A stretch of DNA of 64,000 nt from Streptococcus sanguinis (GTDB lineage Bacteria > Bacillota > Bacilli > Lactobacillales > Streptococcaceae). The stretch's first letter is position 1, and every line of letters begins with the position of its first letter. The stretch covers positions 1,977,541 to 2,041,540 of the forward strand of contig NZ_CDMW01000001.1 in the NCBI RefSeq assembly GCF_001078705.1, in the 5' to 3' direction. The translations under genes were made by a program, and so were the position numbers. The notes beneath the pieces were generated by a model, which saw only the letters and a list, made by a program, of their open reading frames with translations, had not been told where the DNA came from and searched no databases. Below are positions 1 to 8,846 of the stretch, piece after piece.

Positions 1-94
1 TGACGCCCATTTCTGCAGCCAGCTGCAGCTCCTCTTCCTCTCGACCAGCAAATTCTTCCACATTTAAATGCGTGTGTGTATCAAAAATCTTCAT
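1..94 (-). CDS. TatD-family metal-dependent DNase, N-terminal fragment
   Basis: The reverse strand begins with ATG at 94 and reads MKIFDTHTHLNVEEFAGREE. The DTHTHLN motif supplies the first metal-binding histidines of TatD-like hydrolases, which act as Mg-dependent 3'-5' exonucleases/deoxyribonucleases in the cytoplasm. Only 31 codons are inside the window and the rest lies to the left. The start is followed on the far side by a short AT-rich spacer. Confidence 0.8.
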   Translation of the reverse strand, partial: MKIFDTHTHLNVEEFAGREEEELQLAAEMGV

Positions 95-190
95 GTTTTA
101 CTTCCTTGTCTTTCCTGTTTTTCATTATACCAAAAATGACCTGAAAAATCAGAAGTCTCTTCAAAGCAGAAAAAATAAGATAGCTGCCAT

Positions 191-1432
191 TCAACAGCTA
201 TCCGAATCTGCCTTCAAGTTCTCCATTGGAATAATTAAGTAGAAAGACAGTACCAGCATTAACACAAGCGGGAGGAGAATATAAATAACCCCCAAACTGC
301 TGGCAAGAGCTATTAACAGCATGGATAAAACACTCGGAACAGCCATGCTAAATAGATTAATAGCCGACTGGATGGCTCCCATGGACTCTTCTGGTATTAG
401 GCTGAAGACAGATTTCTGCAATCTAGGACTCAGCAGACCGACTGTAACAGAGCAAGCAAAGCTTGCTATCAGGACAAGTAAAAAGTTTTGCCAGAAAAAA
501 CCGCAAAGAATAAAACCTTCACATACTTGGCTACTATACATAGCAAGCTTAGTCGAAAGTTTTTTCAACAAACTGCCACTCAAAATATTCCCTAAGATTA
601 GACCAGCGGAACTTAGAATAATTAACATGGCAATGGACTGACCGACCTGCAAATTCCAAAAAGGCCTTTTCAGCAATAAAAGAGTCGCTACTGGCGTCAG
701 AATATTCAGAGTAACCTGCCCAAAGGTTGAAACCAATAACAATCTCACAACGTTTTTCAATCCAAGCAAGACTTTAAGAGAATCCAATAAATGCTGCCAA
801 TAATTCTCTTTATTTAGCTCCTTGGCACTGCTGAGCTCCGGTTCTAAGTCCTGTAAGCTTTTACTAATGTGCCAAAAACCTATGTAAGCTAGCAAGAATG
901 TCAGAGCATTTAGTCCTGCCAAAGCTCCGATACTCAACCAAGCGATGAGAAAACCGCCAGCTAGATTCCCCAAAATATGAACCAGACTCATACTACCCTG
1001 CCGAAAGCCCATTGCAGAGGTCATATCTTGCTCAATCATCTTTACATAAACTGGGGTCAGCATGGCCCCTGAAAAATAACTCAAACTATCCGACAGAAAG
1101 TTAATCAAGCAAATCACAAGCAGAATCAAGAAAGAGAAATCTTGTCCAAGCAGCAAAAACGTTACCAAGCTATATAAGAATACCTTACTAAACTGTATAA
1201 GCAGGTATTTATGAATACGATTCTTCTGAACGTCCGCCGCAACTCCAGTAAAAACTTGAATTAACTGAGGTAGCGTTTCAGAAAGAGAAATCAATAAAAC
1301 CGCAAGTGGAGCAAAAGAATAAGCGGAGACATAGTTCATCAAAGCCAAATAAAAAACAATGTCTCCAAAACCTGAAATCCATTGATTGATAAGCAACTGG
1401 CGAAAATTTTTGTTTTTTGCAAAAGCAATCAT
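191..1432 (-). CDS. MFS-type permease, probable drug/macrolide-efflux-like
   Basis: A 413-residue protein with about 12 hydrophobic segments and the short charged loops typical of a major facilitator permease. The order is an N-terminal six-helix bundle, a basic central loop around residues 195-215, then a second six-helix bundle. The start is fixed by AAAGGAG seven bases before ATG. It lies downstream of, and in the same direction as, an ArsR-like regulator, but a terminator separates them, so co-regulation is possible but not shown. The substrate cannot be read from the sequence. The family assignment is good; the drug-efflux role is inference. Confidence 0.75.
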   Translation of the reverse strand: MIAFAKNKNFRQLLINQWISGFGDIVFYLALMNYVSAYSFAPLAVLLISLSETLPQLIQVFTGVAADVQKNRIHKYLLIQFSKVFLYSLVTFLLLGQDFSFLILLVICLINFLSDSLSYFSGAMLTPVYVKMIEQDMTSAMGFRQGSMSLVHILGNLAGGFLIAWLSIGALAGLNALTFLLAYIGFWHISKSLQDLEPELSSAKELNKENYWQHLLDSLKVLLGLKNVVRLLLVSTFGQVTLNILTPVATLLLLKRPFWNLQVGQSIAMLIILSSAGLILGNILSGSLLKKLSTKLAMYSSQVCEGFILCGFFWQNFLLVLIASFACSVTVGLLSPRLQKSVFSLIPEESMGAIQSAINLFSMAVPSVLSMLLIALASSLGVIYILLPLVLMLVLSFYLIIPMENLKADSDSC

Positions 1433-1524
1433 ACGACATCTCCTTTACTCTTGTTAGATTTTTGTTTAACAAATCCTAACAATAAATTAGTCATTTGTCA
1501 AATTTTTATTATATAATTATTTAA

Positions 1525-1560
1525 CAAAAAAGAAGACCTAGAATGAATCCAGGTCTTCTG
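1525..1560 (-). terminator. Rho-independent terminator after the ArsR-like regulator
   Basis: Perfect 9-bp arms AGAAGACCT/AGGTCTTCT (1531-1539 and 1551-1559), followed on the minus strand by six T residues. It sits right after the regulator stop codon. Confidence 0.8.
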
Positions 1561-1563
1561 AAA

Positions 1564-2580
1564 CTATGTTAGGTCCTGTTTGAACTTCTCCATAATCTTT
1601 CGAATCAGTTCTTTATTGACCGTGTATTTTACAGAATCATCATCCATCACAAGCTCCAGCAAGCCAGAATTTAGCAGCTTCTGCGTATGGAATGAGATAG
1701 AGGCTCTTGTAAGCCCTAGTTTTTTAGCTATATCTTTATTCTTGGCATGCGGTTGAATCAATTCAATCAAGACTTTATAGCGGGTTTCATCTCCAAGAGT
1801 TTTTAAGGTCAGAGCCAATGTTTCATCGTTAAGCTCCGATTCCGCCTTTGATAACTGGGAACTTCTCGTCGAAAGGACTAAGGAATAGGAAGTGAAATCA
1901 GGAACCTTTTCGAGAAAAGAGTCAATAAACATGGGTGACAGAACAAAGACTTGTGTGTCCTTTTCAAGAAGCTTGGCATTCTGTTCTTCATCATCCATCA
2001 CATCAGATAGGCTAAATTCTTTTTCAAAAGCTAGTACTTCTTGCTCAAACTGCTCATAAATAGGCTGATAGAGCTCGAACACTCTTTCCAACAAGGAAAC
2101 TAATTGGTCCCGAAGCTTCTCTGGATGCTGAATAGCTTGGTACCAGTACCATTTTTTTTCCGGAGACTTGTCACTATTCTCTATAAGAGGTAGCAGATCC
2201 TCAGGACGTTCCTTGGTAACTTCCCCAGCAGAAAGCTTAAGTGATAAGCAATAGATGATTTGCTCTGCGTCTAGTTTTTTCAGACATTCTAACAAGTCAT
2301 GCAAATTGGCCGGATCTTCTCCTTTTTCTAGCAAGTATAGGTAGAGGAGCGGAGCCAGTCCCACTGTAGCTCCTTCAAACAAACTAACCGCAACAAGCTC
2401 TCTCTTCAAGGGAAGTAAATCCTGATAGAGCTTATCATAGTGCGGCTGTACATCAAGAAGCCGCTCCTTTTGATTCTGCCGTAAATCCTTCCACATATGT
2501 TTATCAACCCTTGAAACGATGGCAGGCACCATGAGAAATTCATATAACTTACTACGATAATGAACAAGTTTTACACCCAC
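1564..2580 (-). CDS. ArsR-like winged-helix transcriptional regulator
   Basis: The last ~80 residues form an ArsR-type winged helix: LGDETRYKVLIELI, then KDIAKKLGLTRASISFHTQKL, then a beta-wing. The preceding ~250 residues are a helical, charged domain I do not recognise. I place the start at GTG (2578-2580), nine bases after AGGAGG, giving 338 residues. A longer reading frame reaches 2646, but its extra residues precede this ribosome site and look non-coding. The MFS permease gene follows on the same strand and is a plausible target. No CxC metal motif is visible in the recognition helix, so a metal sensor is not supported. Confidence 0.7.
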   Translation of the reverse strand: MGVKLVHYRSKLYEFLMVPAIVSRVDKHMWKDLRQNQKERLLDVQPHYDKLYQDLLPLKRELVAVSLFEGATVGLAPLLYLYLLEKGEDPANLHDLLECLKKLDAEQIIYCLSLKLSAGEVTKERPEDLLPLIENSDKSPEKKWYWYQAIQHPEKLRDQLVSLLERVFELYQPIYEQFEQEVLAFEKEFSLSDVMDDEEQNAKLLEKDTQVFVLSPMFIDSFLEKVPDFTSYSLVLSTRSSQLSKAESELNDETLALTLKTLGDETRYKVLIELIQPHAKNKDIAKKLGLTRASISFHTQKLLNSGLLELVMDDDSVKYTVNKELIRKIMEKFKQDLT

Positions 2581-2789
2581 AGATTCTTCCCTCCTTGCAC
2601 ATACTCCGCTTCTGACCAGAAAGAGTATACAATTCCTGTTTTTCATTATACCAAAAATCAGGCGAAATATTCATCGTCTTCTGCTCTGTTCATCTCCTGA
2701 TAAGAAATCCATCTCTATATAATAAGAACTTTTTAGAAACTTCCATCTAGTCCTTAAGACCGATTTTATCTTTTTTCGATAGTTTTTTA

Positions 2790-2818
2790 TTGATTATCGA
2801 TAATATCCGTGTTATAGT
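2790..2818 (+). promoter_or_regulatory. Promoter with palindromic operator for the DUF2975 cluster
   Basis: TTGATT (2790-2795), a 17-bp spacer and TATAGT (2813-2818). A perfect palindrome ATTATCGATAAT (2793-2804) overlaps the -35 element and spacer. A related CGATAG half lies just upstream. This position suits repression, possibly by the small HTH protein encoded two genes down. Confidence 0.6.
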
Positions 2819-2851
2819 TACTAAGAAATGAATCGTTAGTCGGAGGAAATT

Positions 2852-3328
2852 ATGACAGACAAAATGAAAAAGACTGCTGAAGATATGAGCATCATTCTTA
2901 CAAAAATCAGTATCAGCCTTTTATTTATTGCTTCCATTATACTGATAGCCCTAGGACCTTGGGTCGTCAATCTAGTTATCGAATTTCCCTCTCCTTTCTT
3001 TCAAGGGGAGATGCGCTTTTGGATCTTGCTGCTGCTCGGCTATGTCCTAGGCTGCCTAGCTCTGGCCTGCATTGTCCATCTCTATCGGCTCCTTAGCCGC
3101 ATCGGTAAAAATCAGGTCTTTATCACACAAAATGTTCAGTACATGCGCTATCTTGGCTGGGAAGTCGGCACTGTCGCTCTTATCTCCCTCTTTATGGGAC
3201 TGACAGCCTATTTGCCCATGCTCTTAGTCACTGTTTCCTGCAGTATCTTGACCCTGATTATCCGTGTCATCCGCAATGCTTTTGGCAAGGCCATTGAGCT
3301 GCAGGATCAAGTGGACTACACTATTTAG
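2852..3328 (+). CDS. DUF2975 family integral membrane protein
   Basis: A 158-residue protein with four hydrophobic segments (about residues 18-40, 55-80, 103-120 and 122-140). GGAGG lies six bases before ATG. DUF2975 proteins are usually encoded beside a short YozG-type HTH regulator, as here; their biochemical role is not known. The stop is nine bases before the regulator's start, so the genes form one operon. Confidence 0.75.
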   Translation: MTDKMKKTAEDMSIILTKISISLLFIASIILIALGPWVVNLVIEFPSPFFQGEMRFWILLLLGYVLGCLALACIVHLYRLLSRIGKNQVFITQNVQYMRYLGWEVGTVALISLFMGLTAYLPMLLVTVSCSILTLIIRVIRNAFGKAIELQDQVDYTI

Positions 3329-3336
3329 GAGGTCTT

Positions 3337-3555
3337 ATGATTCAGATAAATTTAGACCTTGTCATGGCGAAAAAGCGCATCAGTGCTGGCCGTTTAGCAG
3401 AGTTGATTGACCTAACACCAGCCAATCTATCTATCCTAAAAAATAATCGAGCTAAGGCTGTCCGCTTTTCAACACTCAACGCTCTCTGCCGTGAACTAGA
3501 CTGCCAGCCTGGCGATATTTTGGAGTATATCCCTGACGATGAGGAGGAGAAATAA
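3337..3555 (+). CDS. YozG-like Cro/C1-type HTH regulator
   Basis: A 72-residue protein that is almost entirely one HTH_3 fold. It has the pattern LVMAKKRISAGRLAELIDLTPANLSILKNNRA followed by FSTLNALCRELDCQPGDILEY, typical of small stand-alone YozG-like DNA-binding proteins paired with DUF2975. AGGAGG precedes the start. It probably regulates its own operon through the palindrome at 2793-2804; this is inference from position. Confidence 0.85.
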   Translation: MIQINLDLVMAKKRISAGRLAELIDLTPANLSILKNNRAKAVRFSTLNALCRELDCQPGDILEYIPDDEEEK

Positions 3556-3557
3556 TT

Positions 3558-4973
3558 ATGGAATATCCAGCACAAGAAGAGATGAATGTCCAGCCTTGTC
3601 TGCCCGCAGAAGCAGAACGACAGACCATCTTCACAGGCCTAGAGGACAAGCAACTGCGATTCTTTAAAATCAGCTATCTAATCCTCTATCTTTTAACATA
3701 CTTTTACTCTGCAGTATTTTTTAATTATCAAACTGCATCCTTTTTCCCGTTTGCAATCGGCCTTATATTATTATGCGAAACCCTAATCAGGAAATTGGCC
3801 TATCCATCACTGCAGATAAAGAATCTTGACAGCAGATTAGAGGCTAGAAGCTTTCTGATTATGACGCTAGCTCAAGCCCTAGCTTTAAGTCTCTGGGGGC
3901 TTCATCGCCAGCTAGAATTTTTCCAATTTCTAGCAATCCACATCTCATTCGCCTTCTACATTCTGTCCCGCACCGGATGGTTAAGTCAGGGGCGTTTGGG
4001 GATCCTGGTCTGGTTTGATGCCATTCAAGCCTTCTGCATCCTGCCCTTTAAAAATTTCATTGCTGCTATTCTAGTCTTTATAGAAGGCAAGCAGAAGGAC
4101 TCTTCCGACAACTCTGAAAGTATATCTTCAAAGAAAGCCCAACAGCTCGCTATTATTGTCAGTAGCTTCTTTGTCGCGGGAATCTTGGTCTACTTTGTCT
4201 GGTCCCAGCTGAGTCAGGTTTCAGACAGCTTTGCCTCTTTCTTCAGCAATACCGCTGATGTTATTGAGAATCTACTTGACTCCCTCTTTTCAAGTCTCGA
4301 TAGCAGCATGATTCTATTCAAGGCCTGCCTGGCTATCCCTGTCAGTCTCTACTTGTACGGCCTCCTAGCCGGCAGTCTGTTAGGCAAAAAAGATACTAAA
4401 CTTAGCTACAAAAAATTCCAAGCAAGTATCCGCCCTTTGCGAGTAGCACCCGCTTTCGCAGCCTACATTATCATCGGCAGCCTCTGTCTGACCTATGCTG
4501 TCTTCTTCCTGACTGGCCTGACTGAGCTCGGTCAGTTACTAAGTGCTGGAACAGTAGCTCAAGCGATTTCTCCGCAGAATGCTTCGACTGTTGCCGTAGC
4601 TGGCTTCTGGCAGCTGGTTCGGGTGTCTATCCTTAACTTTGCAGTTCTAGGTGTCTTCTATCTGATTGCCAAAAAGCCACTCTGGGATCAAAAAGGGACG
4701 CGATTCGCAGCTACTATCCTCTTTATCTTTACGGGTCTGCTGGCCTTGCTAGCTGGCTGGAAATTATTTGGCATCTACATCTACCTTTATGGACCAACAC
4801 CGCTGCGCTTGATCTCAGCATGGTTCATCCTAGTTCTATTAGTCTGGTGCCTACTGACCCTGATTCGCTTCTACAAACCTATCCAAGCTATTCGCATTGG
4901 TATCTTTTATGCTCTGATAAGCTTTACCTTGCTCTGCTATCTGTATCCAATGCTTTTACCAGTGGCAAAATAA
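3558..4973 (+). CDS. DUF4153/DUF4173-like polytopic membrane protein
   Basis: A 471-residue protein with roughly 12 transmembrane segments and a basic loop near residues 175-195. It starts two bases after the HTH gene, and its ribosome site GGAGGAGA lies within the end of that gene, so translation is probably coupled. The family resemblance (DUF4153/4173) is from overall pattern and gene context; no catalytic motif is visible. It may form a membrane complex with the DUF2975 protein, which is inference only. Confidence 0.55.
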   Translation: MEYPAQEEMNVQPCLPAEAERQTIFTGLEDKQLRFFKISYLILYLLTYFYSAVFFNYQTASFFPFAIGLILLCETLIRKLAYPSLQIKNLDSRLEARSFLIMTLAQALALSLWGLHRQLEFFQFLAIHISFAFYILSRTGWLSQGRLGILVWFDAIQAFCILPFKNFIAAILVFIEGKQKDSSDNSESISSKKAQQLAIIVSSFFVAGILVYFVWSQLSQVSDSFASFFSNTADVIENLLDSLFSSLDSSMILFKACLAIPVSLYLYGLLAGSLLGKKDTKLSYKKFQASIRPLRVAPAFAAYIIIGSLCLTYAVFFLTGLTELGQLLSAGTVAQAISPQNASTVAVAGFWQLVRVSILNFAVLGVFYLIAKKPLWDQKGTRFAATILFIFTGLLALLAGWKLFGIYIYLYGPTPLRLISAWFILVLLVWCLLTLIRFYKPIQAIRIGIFYALISFTLLCYLYPMLLPVAK

Positions 4974-5001
4974 GCAACTGTACTTAACTATACACAAAAA
5001 A

Positions 5002-5033
5002 CCAGAAAGAAAATCAGTTTCTTTCTGGTTTTA
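5002..5033 (+). terminator. Rho-independent terminator of the DUF2975 cluster
   Basis: Perfect 11-bp stem CCAGAAAGAAA/TTTCTTTCTGG (5002-5012, 5018-5028) followed by TTTTATT. Confidence 0.85.
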
Positions 5034-5105
5034 TTCTTCTTTTTTATATCATTTACCGGCATTCAATAATAGACCGCTCATTCTTCTAATTCAAAGAAAA
5101 AATGA

Positions 5106-5666
5106 TTATATCCTAAAACCACAGGTCAGTAAATGATCATTGACCATGCCAATGGATTGCATAAAAGCATATATGGTCGTAGAACCAACAAAAGAAAAAC
5201 CTTTCTTTTTGAGTTCTTTGCTAATTTTATCGGATAGATCTGTTCGAGCGGGTACCTCTTCAATACTGGACCACGAATTGACAATCGGTTCATTCTTTAC
5301 AAAAGACCAAATATAAGAATCCAAACTACCATATTCTTCTTTTAGCTTTAAATAGGCGTTAGCATTTTTTATAACTGCCTTTATTTTTAGCCTATTTCGT
5401 ATCACTCTTTGATCACTAAGCAATTCTTCAATCTTCTGCTCGTCATAGTTGGAGACTATTTCAGGATTGAAGTTTTCATAAGCCTCTGTCATAGCATGCA
5501 TTTTTGACAAAATAGTTTGCCAGCTCAAGCCCGCCTGCTGACCTTCCAAAATCAACATTTTAAAGAGTTTATGCTCGTCATGCACAGGTCGCCCCCATTC
5601 ATGGTCATGATAATTTCTCTCAAGCTCACTATTTTCAGCCCAGTCGCATCTTTTTATCTCAACCAT
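5106..5666 (-). CDS. tag: DNA-3-methyladenine glycosylase I
   Basis: A 186-residue protein that removes 3-methyladenine from alkylated DNA in base excision repair. It shows the family signature: RCDWA near the N-terminus, YHDHEWGRPVHDE, then LEGQQAGLSWQTIL (the helix with the base-recognition residues), and HLLTCGF at the C-terminus. The N-terminal Cys and His plus the C-terminal His and Cys are the Tag zinc-snap ligands. Length is normal for the family. The next gene upstream on the same strand ends 11 bases before it, so the two are probably co-transcribed. Confidence 0.95.
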   Translation of the reverse strand: MVEIKRCDWAENSELERNYHDHEWGRPVHDEHKLFKMLILEGQQAGLSWQTILSKMHAMTEAYENFNPEIVSNYDEQKIEELLSDQRVIRNRLKIKAVIKNANAYLKLKEEYGSLDSYIWSFVKNEPIVNSWSSIEEVPARTDLSDKISKELKKKGFSFVGSTTIYAFMQSIGMVNDHLLTCGFRI

Positions 5667-5677
5667 CTATTTTCTCC

Positions 5678-6088
5678 TTATAGTTTGATTTTCTCAACTT
5701 GATTATTATCTAAGACCAAGACAGCATCAGAAAAAGAGACTTCAAAAAGTTGCAAGGAGTTGCTATGCTGCTCAATAATAGCTTGATAATAAGGATACTT
5801 CTGGACAAAAACGCTTCTTATATCCTCAATAGAAAGCTGGCTTTCTTTGACTCTTCCTTGAATCCGGACATACCTCCCATCACCTTTCGGGACTGTTGTA
5901 AGAGCAATACGATTATTGATTGCCAACTCTTGGATTTTATGACTATTTTTAAATGAGATAAAGAACAATTTCTTTGTCTCCTCATCATAGTAAAAATTGA
6001 CAATTCTTACATTTGGGATATCCTTTACAGAAGTAGCTAGAGCCATTTCTGTCTGTTCTGCCAATAAGGCCTTAAAATATTGATTCAT
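5678..6088 (-). CDS. Pyridoxamine 5'-phosphate oxidase-like FMN-binding protein
   Basis: A 136-residue split-barrel protein. Its start MNQYFKALLAEQTEMALATS is preceded by AAGGAG; a longer frame to 6193 would run through the divergent promoter region and is rejected. The motifs NVRIVNFYYDEETKKLFFISFKNSHKIQEL and YVRIQGRV follow the PNPOx-like flavin-binding barrel. Small members of this family are usually F420/FMN reductases or heme-related proteins rather than true PdxH, and the substrate is unknown. It is divergent from an HTH regulator and upstream of tag. Confidence 0.75.
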   Translation of the reverse strand: MNQYFKALLAEQTEMALATSVKDIPNVRIVNFYYDEETKKLFFISFKNSHKIQELAINNRIALTTVPKGDGRYVRIQGRVKESQLSIEDIRSVFVQKYPYYQAIIEQHSNSLQLFEVSFSDAVLVLDNNQVEKIKL

Positions 6089-6178
6089 ATTTGACTCCTT
6101 TATTATTTTCTCTAAAACTAGTATAATATAAAAAGGTATCATTTTTTGAAACCATTTAATAAAAATATGGAGTTTAGC

Positions 6179-6784
6179 ATGAATAAATCTCAAAGAATTA
6201 ACGATATGCTTATTTTTCTCAATAAGAAAAGACGATTCAATCTAAAAGATATTATGAATCGATATCACATTTCAAAAAGCACTGCCCTTCGTGATATTGC
6301 CAGCCTTGAAACGCTAGGCATTCCAATTTATTCTGACTTAGGCCGGAATGGCAGTTATAAAATTCTTAGCAACGACTTGTTATCTCCTATTATTTTCTCC
6401 ATAGATGAAATTTCTGCCTTATATTTTTCCATGCTGACTCTGGAAAACTACAATATGTGCCCTTTTGATATAGATTTGCAAAAATTAAAAGAAAAATTTG
6501 AAAACTCGATTTCAGAACAGCAGTTAAGCAAGATTGCAAAAATTGAGAAGATCCTTCAACCAGAAGTCAGAAAGGCAATCAACAACTCTCAGTTGCGAAT
6601 AATTCTCGATATTTTATTGCACAGGCAGGAAGAATTTTTTCCAATTAAGTATAATCAGCAGTCTCTTCAGGTTCAATTTGTCAAACTATTTAGCCACAAA
6701 GGGGATTGGTATGCAGAGGTCATAAATAAAGACACTGGCCAAAAAGAGGAACTTTCCTGCCAGTCTATTGAATTTTACCCGTGA
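6179..6784 (+). CDS. YafY/DeoR-like HTH (HTH_11) transcriptional regulator
   Basis: A 201-residue protein with an N-terminal helix-turn-helix (RINDMLIFLNKKRRFNLKDIMNRYHISKSTALRDIASLE) typical of HTH_11 regulators. A short middle domain follows (SIDEISALYFSMLTLENY) and then a truncated WYL-like effector region. GGAG six bases before ATG at 6179 sets the start; an upstream in-frame ATG at 6146 lacks a ribosome site. Divergent from the flavin-binding protein gene, which it probably controls. It is shorter than full WYL regulators (about 300 residues). Confidence 0.7.
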   Translation: MNKSQRINDMLIFLNKKRRFNLKDIMNRYHISKSTALRDIASLETLGIPIYSDLGRNGSYKILSNDLLSPIIFSIDEISALYFSMLTLENYNMCPFDIDLQKLKEKFENSISEQQLSKIAKIEKILQPEVRKAINNSQLRIILDILLHRQEEFFPIKYNQQSLQVQFVKLFSHKGDWYAEVINKDTGQKEELSCQSIEFYP

Positions 6785-6797
6785 ATTTAACACAAAA

Positions 6798-6827
6798 AAA
6801 CCAGTGGTCTCGAGTCTCCGCTGGTTT
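6798..6827 (-). terminator. Terminator of rpmH
   Basis: Arms AAACCAG (6798-6804) and CTGGTTT (6821-6827) with inner GG/CC pairing, followed on the minus strand by a run of T residues (6794-6800). Confidence 0.8.
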
Positions 6828-6845
6828 CTTGATAAATCGTTTGGA

Positions 6846-6980
6846 TTAAGCAGCCAAAACTTTGCGTCCTTTACGACGGCGAGCTGCCAATACACGACGA
6901 CCGTTTTTAGTTGACATACGGTGGCGGAAACCATGTTTACGCGCACGACGGATTTTACTTGGTTGATAAGTACGTTTCAC
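6846..6980 (-). CDS. rpmH: 50S ribosomal protein L34
   Basis: A 44-residue, very basic protein: [18 protein letters not shown], then [20 protein letters not shown] and a Leu-Ala-Ala end, the L34 sequence essentially complete. It starts with GTG (6978-6980) nine bases after AGGAGG. L34 sits in the large ribosomal subunit. It is the last gene of the rnpA-yidC-jag neighbourhood, with one unrelated gene and a terminator between it and jag. Confidence 0.97.
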   Translation of the reverse strand: MKRTYQPSKIRRARKHGFRHRMSTKNGRRVLAARRRKGRKVLAA

Positions 6981-7118
6981 GATGAATACCTCCTCTTAGA
7001 TTCTTGTATTCGTTTAGCCGGCTAGTTGTGATCAGTTACTAAACATACTTTACTATTCTATATGATTCTGGGGCTTTTGTCAATACTTACTTAAATAACT
7101 TTCTCTTTGTAAACGTAA

Positions 7119-7751
7119 TCATAAAGCCCGAGTCGCTTCATAAAAGGGAATCAAGGCTGTCATGGCCTCCTGCAGCTGGGACAGCACTTGCTCTCTTGAA
7201 GGAGCCTGAGAAAGGGGAATATCGTATTTGATCAAGACCTTACGAACTTGACCAACCGTCAGCTGCTGAGTAAGGAACTGGCGATTTTCCTCTGTTCCTT
7301 CAAAGCGCTGACTCACACCATCTATCTGAGCAAAATAGTAAGCCGGCGGCTGAATAGGTAGCTCCAAGACCCGATTTTGCTTGCTGAGGCTGTGCTCATC
7401 TTTCTTGCGCTCCATGAAGCTCACTTCCAGCGACACTCCAAAATCTTCCGCAGTTCCATACAAGCGCAGAGCAAACATTGGCTCAGTAATTTCTCCATAG
7501 CCTTTAAGATAATTCCAAAAATGGGGCCGCAGTATCTGCGCCTGATTCATCCACTGGCTGGTTCGCTCCAAGGTCAGCTTAGGATAGAGGCTCTGAAAAT
7601 CCTTGACTAGTGCCGCAAACTCCTTTCGTGCCGCCTGGCCCTTAGCTCTCAACTCCAACATAGACTCACGCAGCTGCCCTGCTTTATCTGGAGACATATA
7701 CTTAGCCCCTTGATGAGGCAGATAACTTTCAATAGCTGGAAAAAGTGACAT
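7119..7751 (-). CDS. Conserved hypothetical protein, possibly HI_0552 family
   Basis: A 210-residue soluble protein without membrane segments or obvious catalytic motifs. I use the ATG of MSLFPAIESYLP, eight bases after AAAGGA; an in-frame TTG seven codons earlier has no good ribosome site. The composition is that of a mixed alpha/beta cytosolic protein (FALRLYGTAEDFGVSLEVSFMERKK; QPPAYYFAQIDG). It resembles what is annotated as HI_0552 family in streptococci, but I hold that loosely. It lies between the jag terminator and rpmH. Confidence 0.5.
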   Translation of the reverse strand: MSLFPAIESYLPHQGAKYMSPDKAGQLRESMLELRAKGQAARKEFAALVKDFQSLYPKLTLERTSQWMNQAQILRPHFWNYLKGYGEITEPMFALRLYGTAEDFGVSLEVSFMERKKDEHSLSKQNRVLELPIQPPAYYFAQIDGVSQRFEGTEENRQFLTQQLTVGQVRKVLIKYDIPLSQAPSREQVLSQLQEAMTALIPFYEATRAL

Positions 7752-7773
7752 AAAAATCCTTTCTATATGCAAA

Positions 7774-7795
7774 AACCAGCATCTCTGCTGGCTTT
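7774..7795 (-). terminator. Terminator of the rnpA-yidC-jag operon
   Basis: Hairpin CCAGCA-loop-TGCTGG directly after the jag stop, followed on the minus strand by TTTTT. Coordinates may be off by one base because of a homopolymer next to it. Confidence 0.7.
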
Positions 7796-7799
7796 CTTT

Positions 7800-8825
7800 T
7801 TATTCGCTGTCAATATCCACAACGACATAGCGGTTTGGCTCGTCGCCTTCGGAATAGCTAGTCACGCCATCGATGCGAGATATGATGCGGTGGATAATTT
7901 TGCGCTCGCTGTTAGACATAGGGTCTGTGTGCTGACCGCGTCGGTCTTCCAAGGCCCGCTGAGCCAATTTCTGCGCATAGCTTTGCAGCACTTCAGCCCG
8001 ATGCTCAACATAATCATTCACATTAATAGAAATGTAGAAGCTCTTAGAATATTGGTTATAAAGATAGTTTTGCGCCAAGAGCTGCAGAGCTTTCAAGACT
8101 TTTCCGTGGTAGCCAATCACGCGCCCCGGTTCATTGGTATCAATCTGCATGTTGATAGTTCGGCGGTTGTGGCTGCTGGAAATGCCCGCTTCAACATCCA
8201 TCTCATCAACGATTTTCTGAACATAGTTCGTTACGTTTTCAACTACTTCTTCAATATCGTAGTCTGCTTCGACTTGGATGCCTAAGTCAGCAAAAGAGCT
8301 TTCTTCTGTTTCTGTTGGCTCAGCCTTGTCTTTAGCCGCTTGTTCAAAAGAGATAACCTTGCTATCGTCCGCTTCTGCTTGAGCAATTGACTCATCAATA
8401 GCCTGATTGGTCTTGAGAAGATCAATAGTGCCAGTCTCTTCTAAAATCGTATTGGCTTGCTTGTCATTTTTGAGAATTTCAGCCTTGACCTCATCCGAGA
8501 TAACTTCTCCTTCTCCTTCGACCTTCTTGATGGCAGCTACCACACGGCCCAAATCAACCGTTGCTTCACTGACAGACTGCACAGGCTCATTCTGAGCATT
8601 AATCTCTTCGGGAACACCTTTTACAGCCTTTTGATTGGCCTTGACAACTGTCGTCTCAGCAATCGGCTCGACATCCACCTGAGCTGGCTTCTTGCCAAAC
8701 AAGCCTAAAAAGCCTTTTTTCTCACGTGAAATAACAGTGATATGCGCTCTCATACGTGGAATATCCAACGTTTTCAAACCATTTTGAATGGCTTCTTCAA
8801 CACTTGCTCCTGTAAAAATAACCAT
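7800..8825 (-). CDS. jag: RNA-binding protein KhpB (Jag/EloR)
   Basis: A 341-residue protein. The order is Jag-N domain (residues 1-50; FTGASVEEAIQNGLKTLDIPR and KKGFLGLFGKKPA), a long acidic, low-complexity linker (about 55-180), a KH domain (GRVIGYHGKVLKALQLLAQ) and a C-terminal R3H domain (ERKIIHRIISRIDGV). In streptococci this protein, with KhpA, binds RNA and controls cell elongation, and is a substrate of StkP. It follows yidC by 21 bases in the conserved rnpA-yidC-jag order. The linker is long but normal for streptococci. Confidence 0.93.
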   Translation of the reverse strand: MVIFTGASVEEAIQNGLKTLDIPRMRAHITVISREKKGFLGLFGKKPAQVDVEPIAETTVVKANQKAVKGVPEEINAQNEPVQSVSEATVDLGRVVAAIKKVEGEGEVISDEVKAEILKNDKQANTILEETGTIDLLKTNQAIDESIAQAEADDSKVISFEQAAKDKAEPTETEESSFADLGIQVEADYDIEEVVENVTNYVQKIVDEMDVEAGISSSHNRRTINMQIDTNEPGRVIGYHGKVLKALQLLAQNYLYNQYSKSFYISINVNDYVEHRAEVLQSYAQKLAQRALEDRRGQHTDPMSNSERKIIHRIISRIDGVTSYSEGDEPNRYVVVDIDSE

Positions 8826-8846
8826 TGCAAGAGTCCTCCTTCTTAC

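Noticed and set aside
6091-6127. TTGACT and TATAAT between the flavin protein and the HTH regulator
   Set aside because: The -10 TATAAT (6122-6127) may be real, but the two hexamers are 25 bp apart, too far for one promoter.
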